Of a stretch of 59,801 bases of DNA, positions 1 through 8,836 are shown one piece after another. The DNA lies in assembly GCA_964596125.1 (NCBI GenBank), contig CAZQRP010000022.1:1-59801 (forward strand), written 5' to 3'. The translations under genes were made by a program, and so were the position numbers. The notes under the pieces were generated by a model. It did not search any database, was not told the origin of the DNA, and saw only the letters and a list, made by a program, of their open reading frames with translations. Position 1 is the first letter of the stretch. Each line of letters begins with the position of its first letter. The stretch comes from CAZQRP01 sp964596125 (GTDB lineage: Bacteria > Chloroflexota > Dehalococcoidia > GIF9 > UBA5629).

Positions 1-109
1 CTTATCTTCATAAGACACTATTATAAGTGTCCGTGATCTATCTGAACTAGCTCAGCAGCATAAGTACTTCTTCAGGCCAGTTATCAGATGGTAGCAGGTT
101 TGACTAAAC

Positions 110-137
110 TTGACTAAACGGGAAGTCAAGGTATAAT
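110..137 (+). promoter_or_regulatory. sigma70-type promoter for rsmD-coaD
   Basis: TTGACT at 110-115 and TATAAT at 132-137 are separated by 16 bases, close to the housekeeping-sigma consensus. Initiation would fall near 144, giving a leader of about 18 bases before the rsmD ATG at 162. A second TTTGACTAAAC copy lies just upstream. Confidence 0.6.
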
Positions 138-161
138 AATGCAGCGGCAAATTTCACGAAG

Positions 162-716
162 ATGCGGATTACCGGTGGTATAGCTAGAGGACAGCAGTTG
201 AAATTACCCAGGAATTATGTGATCCGGCCGACAACAGACAGGGTAAGAGAAGCTATTTTTTCCATGGTGGCACCCCATGTTGATAACGGGTCACATGGGC
301 TTGACTTGTATGCTGGCAGTGGTGCCCTGGGCATTGAAGCCTTAAGTCGCGGTGCAGAATGGATCGATTTTGTTGACCAGGAACCCAGGTGTTGTGCTAT
401 TATTAGGCAAAATCTGGAAAAGGTTGGGCTTGTAGAGAGATCTCATATATATTGTTGTAGTGTGGGCAAAGCCTTGACCTTTTTAGACCATAAATATGAC
501 ATTATATTTATGGACCCGCCCTACTCTGATAGGGCTATAGAAAGTACTGTAGCACAACTGGATAGCTCGAAATATATGAATGAAAGAACATTACTGGTGA
601 TTCCCCATTCTTCCCGCTTTTCTATGGCTCAGAAGTATGGTTGGTTGAGCTTGGCTAAAGAAAGGCGACATGGTGACACTTGTATTTCAATATATCAAAG
701 GGAGGGCTCCAATTGA
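162..716 (+). CDS. rsmD: 16S rRNA (guanine966-N2)-methyltransferase RsmD
   Basis: Methylates the exocyclic amine of G966 in 16S rRNA of the assembling 30S subunit, using S-adenosylmethionine. The 184-residue length is normal for RsmD. The N-terminal RPTTDRVREAIF signature is at residues 22-33, the SAM-binding motif I (LDLYAGSGALGIEA) at 47-60 and the N-methyltransferase catalytic motif DPPY at 118-121. The ATG at 162 follows a good sigma70-like promoter. Its TGA overlaps the TTG start of coaD, so the two are translationally coupled; rsmD-coaD is a common bacterial arrangement. Confidence 0.95.
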   Translation: MRITGGIARGQQLKLPRNYVIRPTTDRVREAIFSMVAPHVDNGSHGLDLYAGSGALGIEALSRGAEWIDFVDQEPRCCAIIRQNLEKVGLVERSHIYCCSVGKALTFLDHKYDIIFMDPPYSDRAIESTVAQLDSSKYMNERTLLVIPHSSRFSMAQKYGWLSLAKERRHGDTCISIYQREGSN

Positions 717-1201
717 CTACTGCTCTGTATCCTGGAAGCTTTGATCCGATAACAAACGGACATATTGATATCATAAATCGGGCTTCAGCTCTATTCGACA
801 AGTTGATTATTGGTATCTATGATAGGCCTCTAAAAAACGTGTTATTTAAGACCGAAGAGAGAGTTAATCTAGCTAAACAGGCAGTAAGTAAGCTTAATAA
901 TGTTGATGTCCTGTCTTATTCCGGACTTACGGTTGATTTTGCCAAAAAGATAGGGGCAGGCGTTATGGTCAGGGGGCTGAGAATGAGTTCTGATTTTGAG
1001 CGAGAGTTTGAGATGGCAATGATGAACAAGAAGCTGGCGCATGACATTGAACTGGTCTGTTTTATGGCAAACCTGCAATACCAGTTCCTGAGCTCCAGCC
1101 TCCTTAAGGAAGTAGCCCAGCTAGAGGGCTGCCTGGATGGTATGGTACCTGACCATGTTGCTGCCGCTTTAAGGACCAAGTTCCACGAAATGGTATGCTG
1201 A
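713..1201 (+). CDS. coaD: phosphopantetheine adenylyltransferase CoaD
   Basis: Catalyses the penultimate step of coenzyme A synthesis, 4'-phosphopantetheine plus ATP to dephospho-CoA. The nucleotidyltransferase TxGH motif is seen in GSFDPITNGH near residues 8-17, and the C-terminal SSSLLKEVA signature matches the family ISSSxVKE motif. The start is TTG at 713: GGGAGGG about seven bases upstream is the ribosome binding site, and this start gives the usual 162 residues. An upstream TTG at 680 would add an unrelated 11-residue stretch inside rsmD. The TTG overlaps the rsmD stop (TTGA). Confidence 0.95.
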   Translation: MTTALYPGSFDPITNGHIDIINRASALFDKLIIGIYDRPLKNVLFKTEERVNLAKQAVSKLNNVDVLSYSGLTVDFAKKIGAGVMVRGLRMSSDFEREFEMAMMNKKLAHDIELVCFMANLQYQFLSSSLLKEVAQLEGCLDGMVPDHVAAALRTKFHEMVC

Positions 1202-1320
1202 GTATAGTGAAAGGGGGTGTTGCTCTAGGAATAATATAAGATCACTTCACGTGTATTCGTTTACAGGGTACCGTAACAAGGGTATCCAAAATTAAAATGA
1301 CAAGGGGGTTACATTAAGAA

Positions 1321-1587
1321 ATGGCGTACAAAATTACCGATGATTGCATCAGTTGTGGTGCTTGCGAGTCAGAATGCCCTAATGAGGCAATAAGCGAGGG
1401 TGAAACAATCTATGTTATTGACAATGGCAAGTGTACAGAGTGTGTAGGTGCTCATGATTCTTCCAAGTGTGCTGAGGTATGCCCTGTAGATGCCTGTATC
1501 CCTGATCCTGATAAAAAAGAAAGCCATGACCAACTACTGGAAAAGTGGAAAAAACTTCATCCCGGTGAGACACCGGCATCTACGTAA
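1321..1587 (+). CDS. 2[4Fe-4S] ferredoxin with an insertion in the second cluster loop
   Basis: Small cytosolic electron carrier, 88 residues. The first cluster motif is Cx2Cx2Cx3CP (CISCGACESECP). The second is stretched, Cx2Cx8Cx3CP (C-TEC-VGAHDSSK-C-AEV-CP), as in Allochromatium-type ferredoxins, which have unusually low and split potentials. The C-terminus is an extended charged tail. AAGGGGG lies 13 bases before the ATG. It follows coaD after 119 bases and may have its own promoter. Confidence 0.93.
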   Translation: MAYKITDDCISCGACESECPNEAISEGETIYVIDNGKCTECVGAHDSSKCAEVCPVDACIPDPDKKESHDQLLEKWKKLHPGETPAST

Positions 1588-1830
1588 TCAAAGATTAGAA
1601 ATATTAACAGTCTGAAGAACCAGTACAGCTATCAGTGGATTGAGGTCGAACATCTCTGCTCGGGTATAAAACACCGAATCGGGATAAGGGGTGGCCCGAT
1701 AATTCGATATTAGATAGCTAGTAATGGGTTATGCTGATAAGGCGAAGACCAGGACAAAGTAGCTCTAGTACTATGATGAAGATGGGTAGCTGACAGGTAA
1801 TTTGGATCAGTAGAAATAGGGCGACCGTTA

Positions 1831-2631
1831 CTATTTTGTTCCCAGGATTTTAGCTTTATCATATGCAGCAATGACAGCCTGAAGCAACAGGGAGCGCAAT
1901 CCACCTGTTTCCAGTTGTAGAAGTCCCTCGGTGGTTGTTCCTCCCGGTGAGGTCACCATGTTTCTTAATTCGGCTGGATGTTTAGCCATTACTTTAATAG
2001 TTTTGGTTGAGCCTATAGTTGTCTCTAATACCAGTTTCTCAGCTATATTTCTCGGTAGGCCAATATGGACGCCGGCATCGATCAGGGCCTCTACAATAAG
2101 AAAGATATAAGCTGGACCACTGCCGCTCAGGGCGGTTGCCATATCTATGTATTTTTCGCTGTTGACATAGAGTTCCTCGCCTAAAGAGGACAGGATCGAT
2201 TTCGCCAATTCTCTCTGCTGCTGGTCCACCTCGGTTGTAGCCGTCCATACCGTTATACCTTCACCGATTTGGGATGGCATGTTGGGCATCGCCCTGACGA
2301 GGCAGGGATGGTCTAAACCCTGGCGTAAGCTGGACAAACTGGTACCGGCCACTATAGATAGAAACAATTGCTGAGGTGACAGTTTCTTCAATTCGCCCAG
2401 CACGGTGTTAACGTCTTGTGGCTTTACAGCCAAAACGACTGCCTCGGTGCTACCAATTGCCTCATTGGCATCTGCTGTGGTTGTAACGCCGTACTCCCCA
2501 TTCAGGGCATCTCGACGTAATTGGCTAATATCACACACAGTGATATTAGCTGGTTCAGCCACATTGTTAGCTATAAGCCTCTTAATCAGGGCCTCTCCCA
2601 TTATACCGCCGCCGATAAAACATATTTTCAT
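1831..2631 (-). CDS. proC: pyrroline-5-carboxylate reductase ProC
   Basis: NAD(P)H-dependent reduction of 1-pyrroline-5-carboxylate to proline. The 266-residue protein has the N-terminal Rossmann glycine motif GGGIMGEAL near residues 7-15, the family signature SGSGPAY near 168-174 and the C-terminal VTSPGGTTTEGL segment. GGAGG sits five bases before the ATG. The upstream yggS ends two bases before this start, so yggS-proC is an operon, a linkage conserved in many bacteria. Confidence 0.96.
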   Translation of the reverse strand: MKICFIGGGIMGEALIKRLIANNVAEPANITVCDISQLRRDALNGEYGVTTTADANEAIGSTEAVVLAVKPQDVNTVLGELKKLSPQQLFLSIVAGTSLSSLRQGLDHPCLVRAMPNMPSQIGEGITVWTATTEVDQQQRELAKSILSSLGEELYVNSEKYIDMATALSGSGPAYIFLIVEALIDAGVHIGLPRNIAEKLVLETTIGSTKTIKVMAKHPAELRNMVTSPGGTTTEGLLQLETGGLRSLLLQAVIAAYDKAKILGTK

Positions 2632-2633
2632 TT

Positions 2634-3299
2634 TTACCTCCTATCGCCAAAAATAGCACGGCCGATCCTTATTATGGTTGCTCCTTCCTCAATAGCTACT
2701 TCAAAGTCATCGGTCATTCCCATAGAAAGATGTTCCAGGCCCAAACGGTCACGTATATGGTGTAACTCCTGGAAAGCGGGCCGAACATCTTCGGGATTAT
2801 ACACCAGTGGGGCAATAGTCATAAGCCCTTTTATCCTTAAATTAGTTAGTCGATTTATCTCATCAACAGCTTCGTTAACTTGATCAGAGGAAAATCCCTG
2901 TTTGGTTGCTTCTCCAGAAACGTTAACCTGGAGCAGAACAGGCAACGGTTTTTGGGCCTGTTGATCGAGTATCCTGGCTAACCTGACGGAGTCGACGCTG
3001 TGGACTATATCGAACAAATTTGTCACGAGCTTTGCCTTATTGCTCTGGACATGACCGACCATGTGCCAGGTGACATAAGGCCTGATCTCTGATAGTTCCT
3101 CTATCTTCTCCTGTGCTTCTTGAACCCGGTTCTCGCCGAAATCCTTTATGCCGTAATGGAAAGCGGTTCTCAGTACTGAAGCTTTCCGCCATTTTGTCAC
3201 GGTTACAAGCGTGATGTCGTCGGGCGTTCTATGGCTTCGCTCACAGGCTTTAATGATGCGGCACTGAACCTTCTTGAGGTTTTCTTGAATACTATCCAT
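2634..3299 (-). CDS. YggS/PROSC-family PLP homeostasis protein
   Basis: Single-domain alanine-racemase-fold protein that binds pyridoxal phosphate and buffers vitamin B6 and amino-acid pools; it is not known to be an enzyme. The 221-residue length matches the family. The PLP lysine is K36 in LVTVTKW, followed by the FGENRVQEAQEK segment. The C-terminal SMGMTDDFEVAIEEGAT motif, which holds the cofactor phosphate, is intact. It is the first gene of the yggS-proC operon. Confidence 0.95.
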   Translation of the reverse strand: MDSIQENLKKVQCRIIKACERSHRTPDDITLVTVTKWRKASVLRTAFHYGIKDFGENRVQEAQEKIEELSEIRPYVTWHMVGHVQSNKAKLVTNLFDIVHSVDSVRLARILDQQAQKPLPVLLQVNVSGEATKQGFSSDQVNEAVDEINRLTNLRIKGLMTIAPLVYNPEDVRPAFQELHHIRDRLGLEHLSMGMTDDFEVAIEEGATIIRIGRAIFGDRR

Positions 3300-3442
3300 G
3301 AACGTCTATCTTTTATTATATTGTTATATTATTCTAGATACTAGTCCTGAGAGTTGCCATCAGTAGTATAGTTATATACGCTGTTATTATACCTTAAGAA
3401 GTACCCTACGAGTATTCGTTTAAAGTAACAGGATACAATATC

Positions 3443-4083
3443 TCATTCTGATGGTTTCTTAAATCTTATTGTGTAATTCCAGAAGCTTCCAGAGATTTCA
3501 TCTAAAACAAAACCTGCTTCTTTGCCTTCACGAACGGTAGTAGATTTCCAGGGGTAATAGGGATCGGGGAAAAATTCTGTTACTGCAAGGATCCCACCTG
3601 GTTTCAGTACTCTTCTGGCTTGCTGCAACACTTTGTTCCGATCAGGTATTTCTTGAAGGACCGTTATCATATATACCAGGTCCAGAGAGTTGTTATCAAA
3701 TGGCAATTTATATGCGCTGCTGGAGATGAGTTCAATGTTAGTGATATTTTTATTTACGGGTCTGGACAGCTTGTTCTGTAACTGCATTACCATTTTCGGC
3801 TGAATGTCCAGAGCATGAAAGGTACCTTTCTCTCCGACCACCCTGGCAATAAACGTGGTAAATGCGCCGCTTCCGCATCCGACCTCCAGAACGTTCATAC
3901 CTTCTTTAATCCCACTGCGTTGTATCAGTTTATCGGGCGGTTGTAACTTTCTTCTAAGGTTGCTGTCAAGGAAGGGGCCGATGAAAGCGGGAGCGGGGAT
4001 AGGAAACAGCTTTTTTACTATTCTGATGATGACCAGGTATAAAAAATAAGCCCCAGAATTATTAATAGAACGTTCAGTATCAT
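3443..4083 (-). CDS. class I SAM-dependent methyltransferase, N-terminus frameshifted
   Basis: The catalytic part, translatable from the ATG at 3898 (151 residues), has motif I (LEVGCGSGAFTTF), the acidic motif II and LKPGGILAVTEF. The frame upstream of 3898 stays open without any ATG, GTG or TTG and reads like the family's own N-terminus, ending in LQPPDKLIQRSGIKEG. An ATG at 4083 in another frame starts a hydrophobic anchor (MILNVLLIILGLIFY). Adding one T to the T6 run at 4041-4046 joins them into about 214 residues with an N-terminal membrane anchor. This is either a real lesion or a homopolymer error. The substrate is unknown. It follows the membrane-protein gene by 17 bases. Confidence 0.75.
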
Positions 4084-4100
4084 TAATAATCCATCAATTG

Positions 4101-4820
4101 CTACCCGAGTCTATATCCACTTCTTTCCCATGCTTCTCTCATGACGGGATTCTTCTCAAGATATCTATCGACCATTGATTTGGGAACGCTGTTGCCGGGA
4201 CAGGAAAAGTTAACGCATTTAGAGCAGAAATGATTGGTCAAAACATAGAAGAACTGAAGTCCAGCCATGATGGTAGCCAGGGTAACGCCGATCAATCCCA
4301 AGAGGGCATACAGCCCGAATTCTTCATATCTCACTGACATGGTCCAGATTCCGTAAGCTTCTACCAGTACCGGGAAGAGCGAGATAAACGTAAAAAATAA
4401 CAGTAGAATCGTTTTTTCAAACTTGTTCATTGGTTCAGGCCTGTACCGCCATAGCTTCGGCGACCCCGGAAGCGCCCAGCAATGTAATGTCTTGCTATCT
4501 TCAGCCCAGTAAGGACAGTGCGAGCAGAGCAAGCGAGTTTCAATGCCCAGCCCCCACAGGGCAATGCAGACGACTGCAAAGAGTATCAGTGGCCACCAGT
4601 CACCGGTCAGAAGCCCTATCAATACAAGCCCAAAAGTCGCTATAACAAGGGAAGGTAGCTGGTTCCATATAAAAAAACGGAACTCTTTAGGGCTAAAGCG
4701 GCAGCCAAGTTTATTGTGGAGACTGCAGTTTGCACAGTTTCGTTCATCATCCCATGTACAAATATTATATGGACTGCTGTTGCTCATAACCTGCAAATCA
4801 TTCAGATCACTTGAGTCCAT
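4101..4820 (-). CDS. Cys-rich four-helix membrane protein of unknown function
   Basis: 239 residues with about four predicted transmembrane helices in two pairs (near residues 52-92 and 135-190). Cysteines cluster in soluble segments: CTWDDERNCANCSLHNKLGC before the first helix, LLCSHCPYW between the pairs and FCSKCVNFSCPG near the end. The paired CxxC motifs at membrane boundaries suggest metal, Fe-S or disulfide chemistry, but I do not recognise a named function. It lies immediately upstream of the membrane-anchored methyltransferase and is probably co-transcribed. The start at 4820 has only a weak ribosome binding site. Confidence 0.75.
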   Translation of the reverse strand: MDSSDLNDLQVMSNSSPYNICTWDDERNCANCSLHNKLGCRFSPKEFRFFIWNQLPSLVIATFGLVLIGLLTGDWWPLILFAVVCIALWGLGIETRLLCSHCPYWAEDSKTLHCWALPGSPKLWRYRPEPMNKFEKTILLLFFTFISLFPVLVEAYGIWTMSVRYEEFGLYALLGLIGVTLATIMAGLQFFYVLTNHFCSKCVNFSCPGNSVPKSMVDRYLEKNPVMREAWERSGYRLG

Positions 4821-4952
4821 TTAACTATTTCATCCGGTAACGTCTTTATTGGTAATTCCAGTTGTTAGGCCTGCTCTTATTAAGATGACGTTATACCTGT
4901 TAAAGATAAAGCACTTATGATTGCAGTTAAGGTGCTCGGAACAACACATTCT

Positions 4953-5055
4953 CAATAATGCCTGTCACACTGAGTCGAAGCCCTGAACGAAGCGAAGGGA
5001 CAGCGAAGCGTCTCAAAGCCTGATAACGTACAGGTTCTTTGCTCCGTTCTCAATG
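4953..5055. repeat. intergenic imperfect inverted repeat (REP/MITE-like)
   Basis: The stretch begins GTCACACTGAGTCGAAG, contains GAACGAAGCGAAGGGACAGCG and ends in a sequence whose reverse complement is GTCATTGAGAACGGAGCAAA. Its ends are imperfectly complementary. It resembles the short GTCATTCTGAGCGAAGCGAAG-type elements scattered through many Chloroflexota and other genomes. It lies just downstream of leuS. Confidence 0.4.
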
Positions 5056-5082
5056 ACTTATCATCCGTTTACCTGGCCACTC

Positions 5083-7533
5083 CTACCCGGTCACAATATT
5101 GACCAATTTTTGCGGGATATAGATAATTCTGGAGACCTTTTTTTCATCTATATAGGCCTTTATCTTTTCCTGGCTCAAAGCCAGTTCCCTGGCCTCGGCC
5201 TCAGTGATAGATACCGGCACGGTAACCTTATCTCTAAGTTTGCCGTTGACCTGGATAACCATAGTGACCTCTTCTTCTTTAGCCAGTCCCTCATCCCATT
5301 CTGGCCAGGACTGATTATGAATGCTGTATGGATGGTCTGTCTCTGTCCAGAGTTCTTCGGCAAGGTGCGGCGCTGTGGGCGCTAAAAGAAGCAATAAGGT
5401 TGTGACAGCTTCTTTCCATAATGATAAAGAGACCGTGCCCTGCCCTTGAACCCTGCCCAGATAATTAGTGAATTCCATAAGAGCGGCTAACATTGTGTTG
5501 AAGTGGAACCGCTCCATATCTTCGGTTACTTTTCTGACAGTCTTGTGTATAAAACGGGTCAACTCCTTTTCCACAGTCGGATCTATATTTTCTGGTGAAT
5601 AGGTATCTTTTGCCAGACTCCAGACCCGGTTCAGCCAGCGGCTCATACCTATAATGCCATTATCATTCCATTCTCCCCCTTGCTCCCAGGGCCCGATAAA
5701 CATAATGTAGGCGCGAACGGCATCGGCCCCAAGCTCGGCAACGTATGTATCGGGTGTTACTACGTTGCCCTTGGATTTGCTCATCTTCTCGCCGCTATAG
5801 ATGATAATCCCCTGGTTGAACAGCCGGATAAAGGGTTCATCGAAATCCACCAGTCCGATATCTCGTATAGCTTTTACGAAAAAGCGGGCATAGAGAAGAT
5901 GCATGGTCGCGTGCTCGGCGCCGCCGGTATACAGGTCTACCGGCATCCAGTGCTTCAGTTTGTTGTTATCGAAAGGAGAATCGTCTGTGTCCGGACTCGT
6001 ATATCGCAGGAAGTACCATGAGGAGCACATGAAGGTATCCATAGTGTCCGTTTCACGCCTTGCTGGAGACGAGCAGTGGGGGCAGGTGGTGTTAACAAAA
6101 GGCTTGCAATATTTTAGAGGGGACTCTCCGGTAGGCCTGAATTCGGCGTCGGAAGGTAATAGAACGGGCAGGTCCTTCTCTGGCACGGGAACGACTCCGC
6201 ATTTGTCGCAGTATATGATGGGAATAGGCGCTCCCCAGTAACGCTGCCGCGAGATAAGCCAGTCCCGCATACGATACGTAACAGCCCGTTTGCCCCAATC
6301 TTCACTGGCCAGGAAATCGCAAATGGCTTCGGCTCCCTGTTCACTGGGCAGACCATTGAACTGCCCCGAATTAACCATAGTGCCGGTTTCAGTATAGGCG
6401 ACTTCAAGCTCATTACCGTCCCACTCAGGCGGTGCAATAACGACGCGGATGGGGATACCGAATTTTCCGGCAAATTCAAAATCTCGTTGGTCATGAGCCG
6501 GGACGCCCATCACTGCCCCGGTTCCATAACCGGGCAATACATAATCGGCAATCCAGATGGGAACAGGCTCTCCGTTTAGTTTATTTATTACATAACTTCC
6601 CAGAAAGACTCCCGTCTTTTCTTTCTCTACAGACGTTCTTTCTATCTCGGTCTGTCTCTGGGCCTGGAGTATGTATTTTTCTACTGCTGACTTATGTTCT
6701 GGAGTGGTAAGCACAGGTACCAGCGGGTGTTCGGGAGCCAGGACAAAGAAGGTCACGCCAAAAATAGTGTCAGGACGGGTTGTAAATACCCTTATTTCCC
6801 TGGTATCTATACCCTCGTATTCAAGGCCAAAGGCGATCTCTGCACCTGTGCTTTTGCCGATCCAGTTTCTTTGCATTATCTTTATCCGCTCCGGCCAGTC
6901 TATGGTACTGTGATCGAGAAGTTCTTCGGCATATCTGGTAATTCTAAAGAACCACTGCTCCAGGGATTTTCTGATGACCGGTGTACCGCAGCGTTCACAT
7001 TCCCCTTCACCGACTACCTGCTCGTTAGCCAGTACCGTCTGGCACTTTGGGCACCAGTTGACCGGTGCCTCACCTCGATATGCCAGGCCGGCCTGATAGA
7101 GCTTGAGGAAAAACCACTGAGTCCACTTATAATAATCGGGCAGACAGGTAATTACTTCTCTGCTCCAGTCATATATCGCCCCGATACTTTTAAGCTGCTG
7201 CCGCATATTTTCGATATTTTCCATCGTCCAGCTATAAGGATGAATGCCACGGCTTATAGCCGCATTTTCAGCCGGCAGCCCGAACGCATCAAAGCCCATA
7301 GGATGAAGTACGTTATGGCCTTGCATCCGTTTAAATCTGGCCTGGACGTCAGAAGGTGCCATAGCATACCAGTGGCCGATATGGAGGTCTCCAGACGTAT
7401 AGGGGAACATGGTCAGGGCGTAAAATTCGGGCCTGCTGTCATCTTCCTTGACGTTATAAATGTGGTCGGATGCCCATCTCTCCTGCCAGTTCCGCTCGAT
7501 TTCTTGTGGATTATACTTGAGGAAAGCTTTCAT
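5083..7533 (-). CDS. leuS: leucyl-tRNA synthetase
   Basis: Charges tRNA-Leu with leucine. 816 residues, normal for the bacterial type. The class I HIGH motif appears as DLHIGHWYA near residue 50, followed by a zinc-binding CPKC...CERCG segment, the CP1 editing domain and the KMSKS motif (GEKMSKSKGNV) near 580. The anticodon-binding and C-terminal VQVNGKLRDK domains are complete. The ATG at 7533 lacks a strong ribosome binding site but the N-terminus (KYNPQEIERNWQERW) is canonical. It appears monocistronic. Confidence 0.97.
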   Translation of the reverse strand: MKAFLKYNPQEIERNWQERWASDHIYNVKEDDSRPEFYALTMFPYTSGDLHIGHWYAMAPSDVQARFKRMQGHNVLHPMGFDAFGLPAENAAISRGIHPYSWTMENIENMRQQLKSIGAIYDWSREVITCLPDYYKWTQWFFLKLYQAGLAYRGEAPVNWCPKCQTVLANEQVVGEGECERCGTPVIRKSLEQWFFRITRYAEELLDHSTIDWPERIKIMQRNWIGKSTGAEIAFGLEYEGIDTREIRVFTTRPDTIFGVTFFVLAPEHPLVPVLTTPEHKSAVEKYILQAQRQTEIERTSVEKEKTGVFLGSYVINKLNGEPVPIWIADYVLPGYGTGAVMGVPAHDQRDFEFAGKFGIPIRVVIAPPEWDGNELEVAYTETGTMVNSGQFNGLPSEQGAEAICDFLASEDWGKRAVTYRMRDWLISRQRYWGAPIPIIYCDKCGVVPVPEKDLPVLLPSDAEFRPTGESPLKYCKPFVNTTCPHCSSPARRETDTMDTFMCSSWYFLRYTSPDTDDSPFDNNKLKHWMPVDLYTGGAEHATMHLLYARFFVKAIRDIGLVDFDEPFIRLFNQGIIIYSGEKMSKSKGNVVTPDTYVAELGADAVRAYIMFIGPWEQGGEWNDNGIIGMSRWLNRVWSLAKDTYSPENIDPTVEKELTRFIHKTVRKVTEDMERFHFNTMLAALMEFTNYLGRVQGQGTVSLSLWKEAVTTLLLLLAPTAPHLAEELWTETDHPYSIHNQSWPEWDEGLAKEEEVTMVIQVNGKLRDKVTVPVSITEAEARELALSQEKIKAYIDEKKVSRIIYIPQKLVNIVTG

Positions 7534-7549
7534 AACAGGCAGATTTTAT

Positions 7550-7662
7550 CCCGTTATAACTATTACGTCAACCTGCCTGCCCAGATTACCAGTAAACATC
7601 TGAGATGGGTATACAGTAATTTCCATAGGAGGCGTTAATACTAAGCCTGTATCAATAAATAG
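7550..7662. repeat. diverged dispersed repeat, copy 1
   Basis: About 105 bases align with 10556-10664 at roughly 60-65% by eye. Shared blocks include AAACAYCTGAGA, TATACRGTAATT and GGAGGCG/GGTAGGCG. On the minus strand both copies can be read as ITVYxSQxFxGxLxR, so this may be a decayed coding fragment. It lies in the leuS upstream region. Confidence 0.45.
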
Positions 7663-7836
7663 TGACTGTAAGCAATCATTGTATCTGTTTTTATAATAAA
7701 CATATCTATTAAAGCTGGAACTTCTACTTACCTGTTTTCCGTTTGGCCATAGTATTGACAAGCTCATAAATGAAGACTATATTTAAGCTGATCGTATGAC
7801 TTGAGATAAGAAACGGCTCAGGTGAGAGCAGGCTGG

Positions 7837-7927
7837 ATGAGAAGTAGCAGGGGCACCGGAACTGGTGGATGGTATTGTATTGGCTGGTGCCCTTTTTGAT
7901 ATAGTTTTAGCAATTAATGGTGAATGA
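7837..7927 (+). pseudogene. frameshifted copy of a ~42-residue membrane protein
   Basis: An ATG at 7837 starts MRSSRGTG, then the frame is lost and the homologous reading continues as VDGIVLAGALFDIVLAINGE to a TGA at 7925. The same layout (SSKGTG, then a hydrophobic GALF segment) is intact at 12872-13000 on the minus strand, and the upstream bases also match (AAGAAACxxCTCAGG). The GGGCACC...GGTGCCCTTTTT pair at 7851-7897 lies within it and could act as a terminator instead. Confidence 0.4.
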
Positions 7928-8002
7928 GTGATGCCTGTGTGAGGTTTGTACAACGCTGCTTATTATTTAAATACAATCGAAAGTACAATAAAGGAGGAAA
8001 GT

Positions 8003-8356
8003 ATGAGCTGGTATATAATGGTGTTGAAAAAGTACGCTGTGTTCAGTGGGCGGGCACGTCGGAAGGAATACTGGATGTTCATCCTCTTCAACTTCATCTT
8101 CGCTTTAGTGCTGGGTATTCTCGATAATATCATTGGAACTTCGAACGTGCTCGGTACTATCTACAGTCTGGCTGTCCTGGTTCCCGGAATTGCTGTGTCA
8201 GTTCGCAGGCTACACGACACTAACCGCAGTGGATGGTGGGTTCTTATAGGTCTGGTTCCGCTGATCGGTGCTATTGTTCTACTCGTGTTTGTGGTACAGG
8301 ATAGTCAGCCTGGGGACAATCAATACGGACCCAACCCGAAGGCTGATATGGCATAG
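8003..8356 (+). CDS. DUF805 family inner-membrane protein
   Basis: 117 residues. The family signature is clear: N-terminal WYxxVLKKYAVFSGRARRKEYW, the VRRLHDTNRSGWW motif before the last helices and a C-terminal GDNQYGPNP tail. Three or four transmembrane helices are expected. The start is the ATG at 8003, preceded by AAGGAGG six bases upstream; upstream in-frame alternatives add non-family sequence. The function of DUF805 is not established. It appears monocistronic. Confidence 0.9.
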   Translation: MSWYIMVLKKYAVFSGRARRKEYWMFILFNFIFALVLGILDNIIGTSNVLGTIYSLAVLVPGIAVSVRRLHDTNRSGWWVLIGLVPLIGAIVLLVFVVQDSQPGDNQYGPNPKADMA

Positions 8357-8412
8357 ATACCCAGCAAGGTGCTATTTATTGAACGCAATTATAACTTTTA
8401 GGACTGTATTAA

Positions 8413-8649
8413 TTATAATTTGTCCAATTTCCTTTTCATTTTGTTCATCTTCCGATTGTTTGCTTTTGTCTCTTTTATAAGTATATCAAGTTTATCTTTT
8501 TTGCCAGCATCAATCCACAGATAAACAAAGATGCCGATTAATGCTATAGCAATAGCCAACAAAGCTCATGCAGACAAGTTAGTGGTCTCCATTATTTGAG
8601 TCATATATGCAGATAGAATGGCATTTACAGTTGGAATGCTTGATGGCAT
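8413..8649 (-). pseudogene. small membrane protein interrupted by an in-frame TGA
   Basis: From an ATG at 8649 the frame encodes 27 residues ending METTNLSA, then TGA at 8566-8568, and continues in the same frame as ALLAIAIALIGIFVYLWI, DAGKKDKLDIL and a Lys-rich end (KMNKMKRKLDKL) to TAA at 8413. The second part is one transmembrane helix plus a basic tail. A TGG-to-TGA change would restore about 78 residues. I see no hairpin after the TGA and no catalytic context for selenocysteine, so nonsense mutation is the simplest reading. Confidence 0.45.
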
Positions 8650-8836
8650 GATGCAGGCAATAATAGCCATGCAGTAGTGATTAATAAGGTTATTCGTTTT
8701 GTAGTCATTTTCACCATATATTATCATTCTACATCTACCTAATATCAATATAACAATCATAATTCTAAGTTGGCATGACAATTTGGTTTTTCCATCCTAT
8801 TTATCCGGGGTGAATACTGTCCTCCGGTTAGAAATA

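Noticed and set aside
1588..1830. Possible structured RNA between the ferredoxin and proC genes
   Set aside because: Only short, unconvincing stems (CCGAATCGGG and similar); both genes converge here, so a terminator is expected, but no clear one is seen.
6694..7638. Long open frame of 314 codons on the plus strand opposite leuS
   Set aside because: It is the antisense shadow of leuS; it has no ribosome binding site and no recognisable domain.
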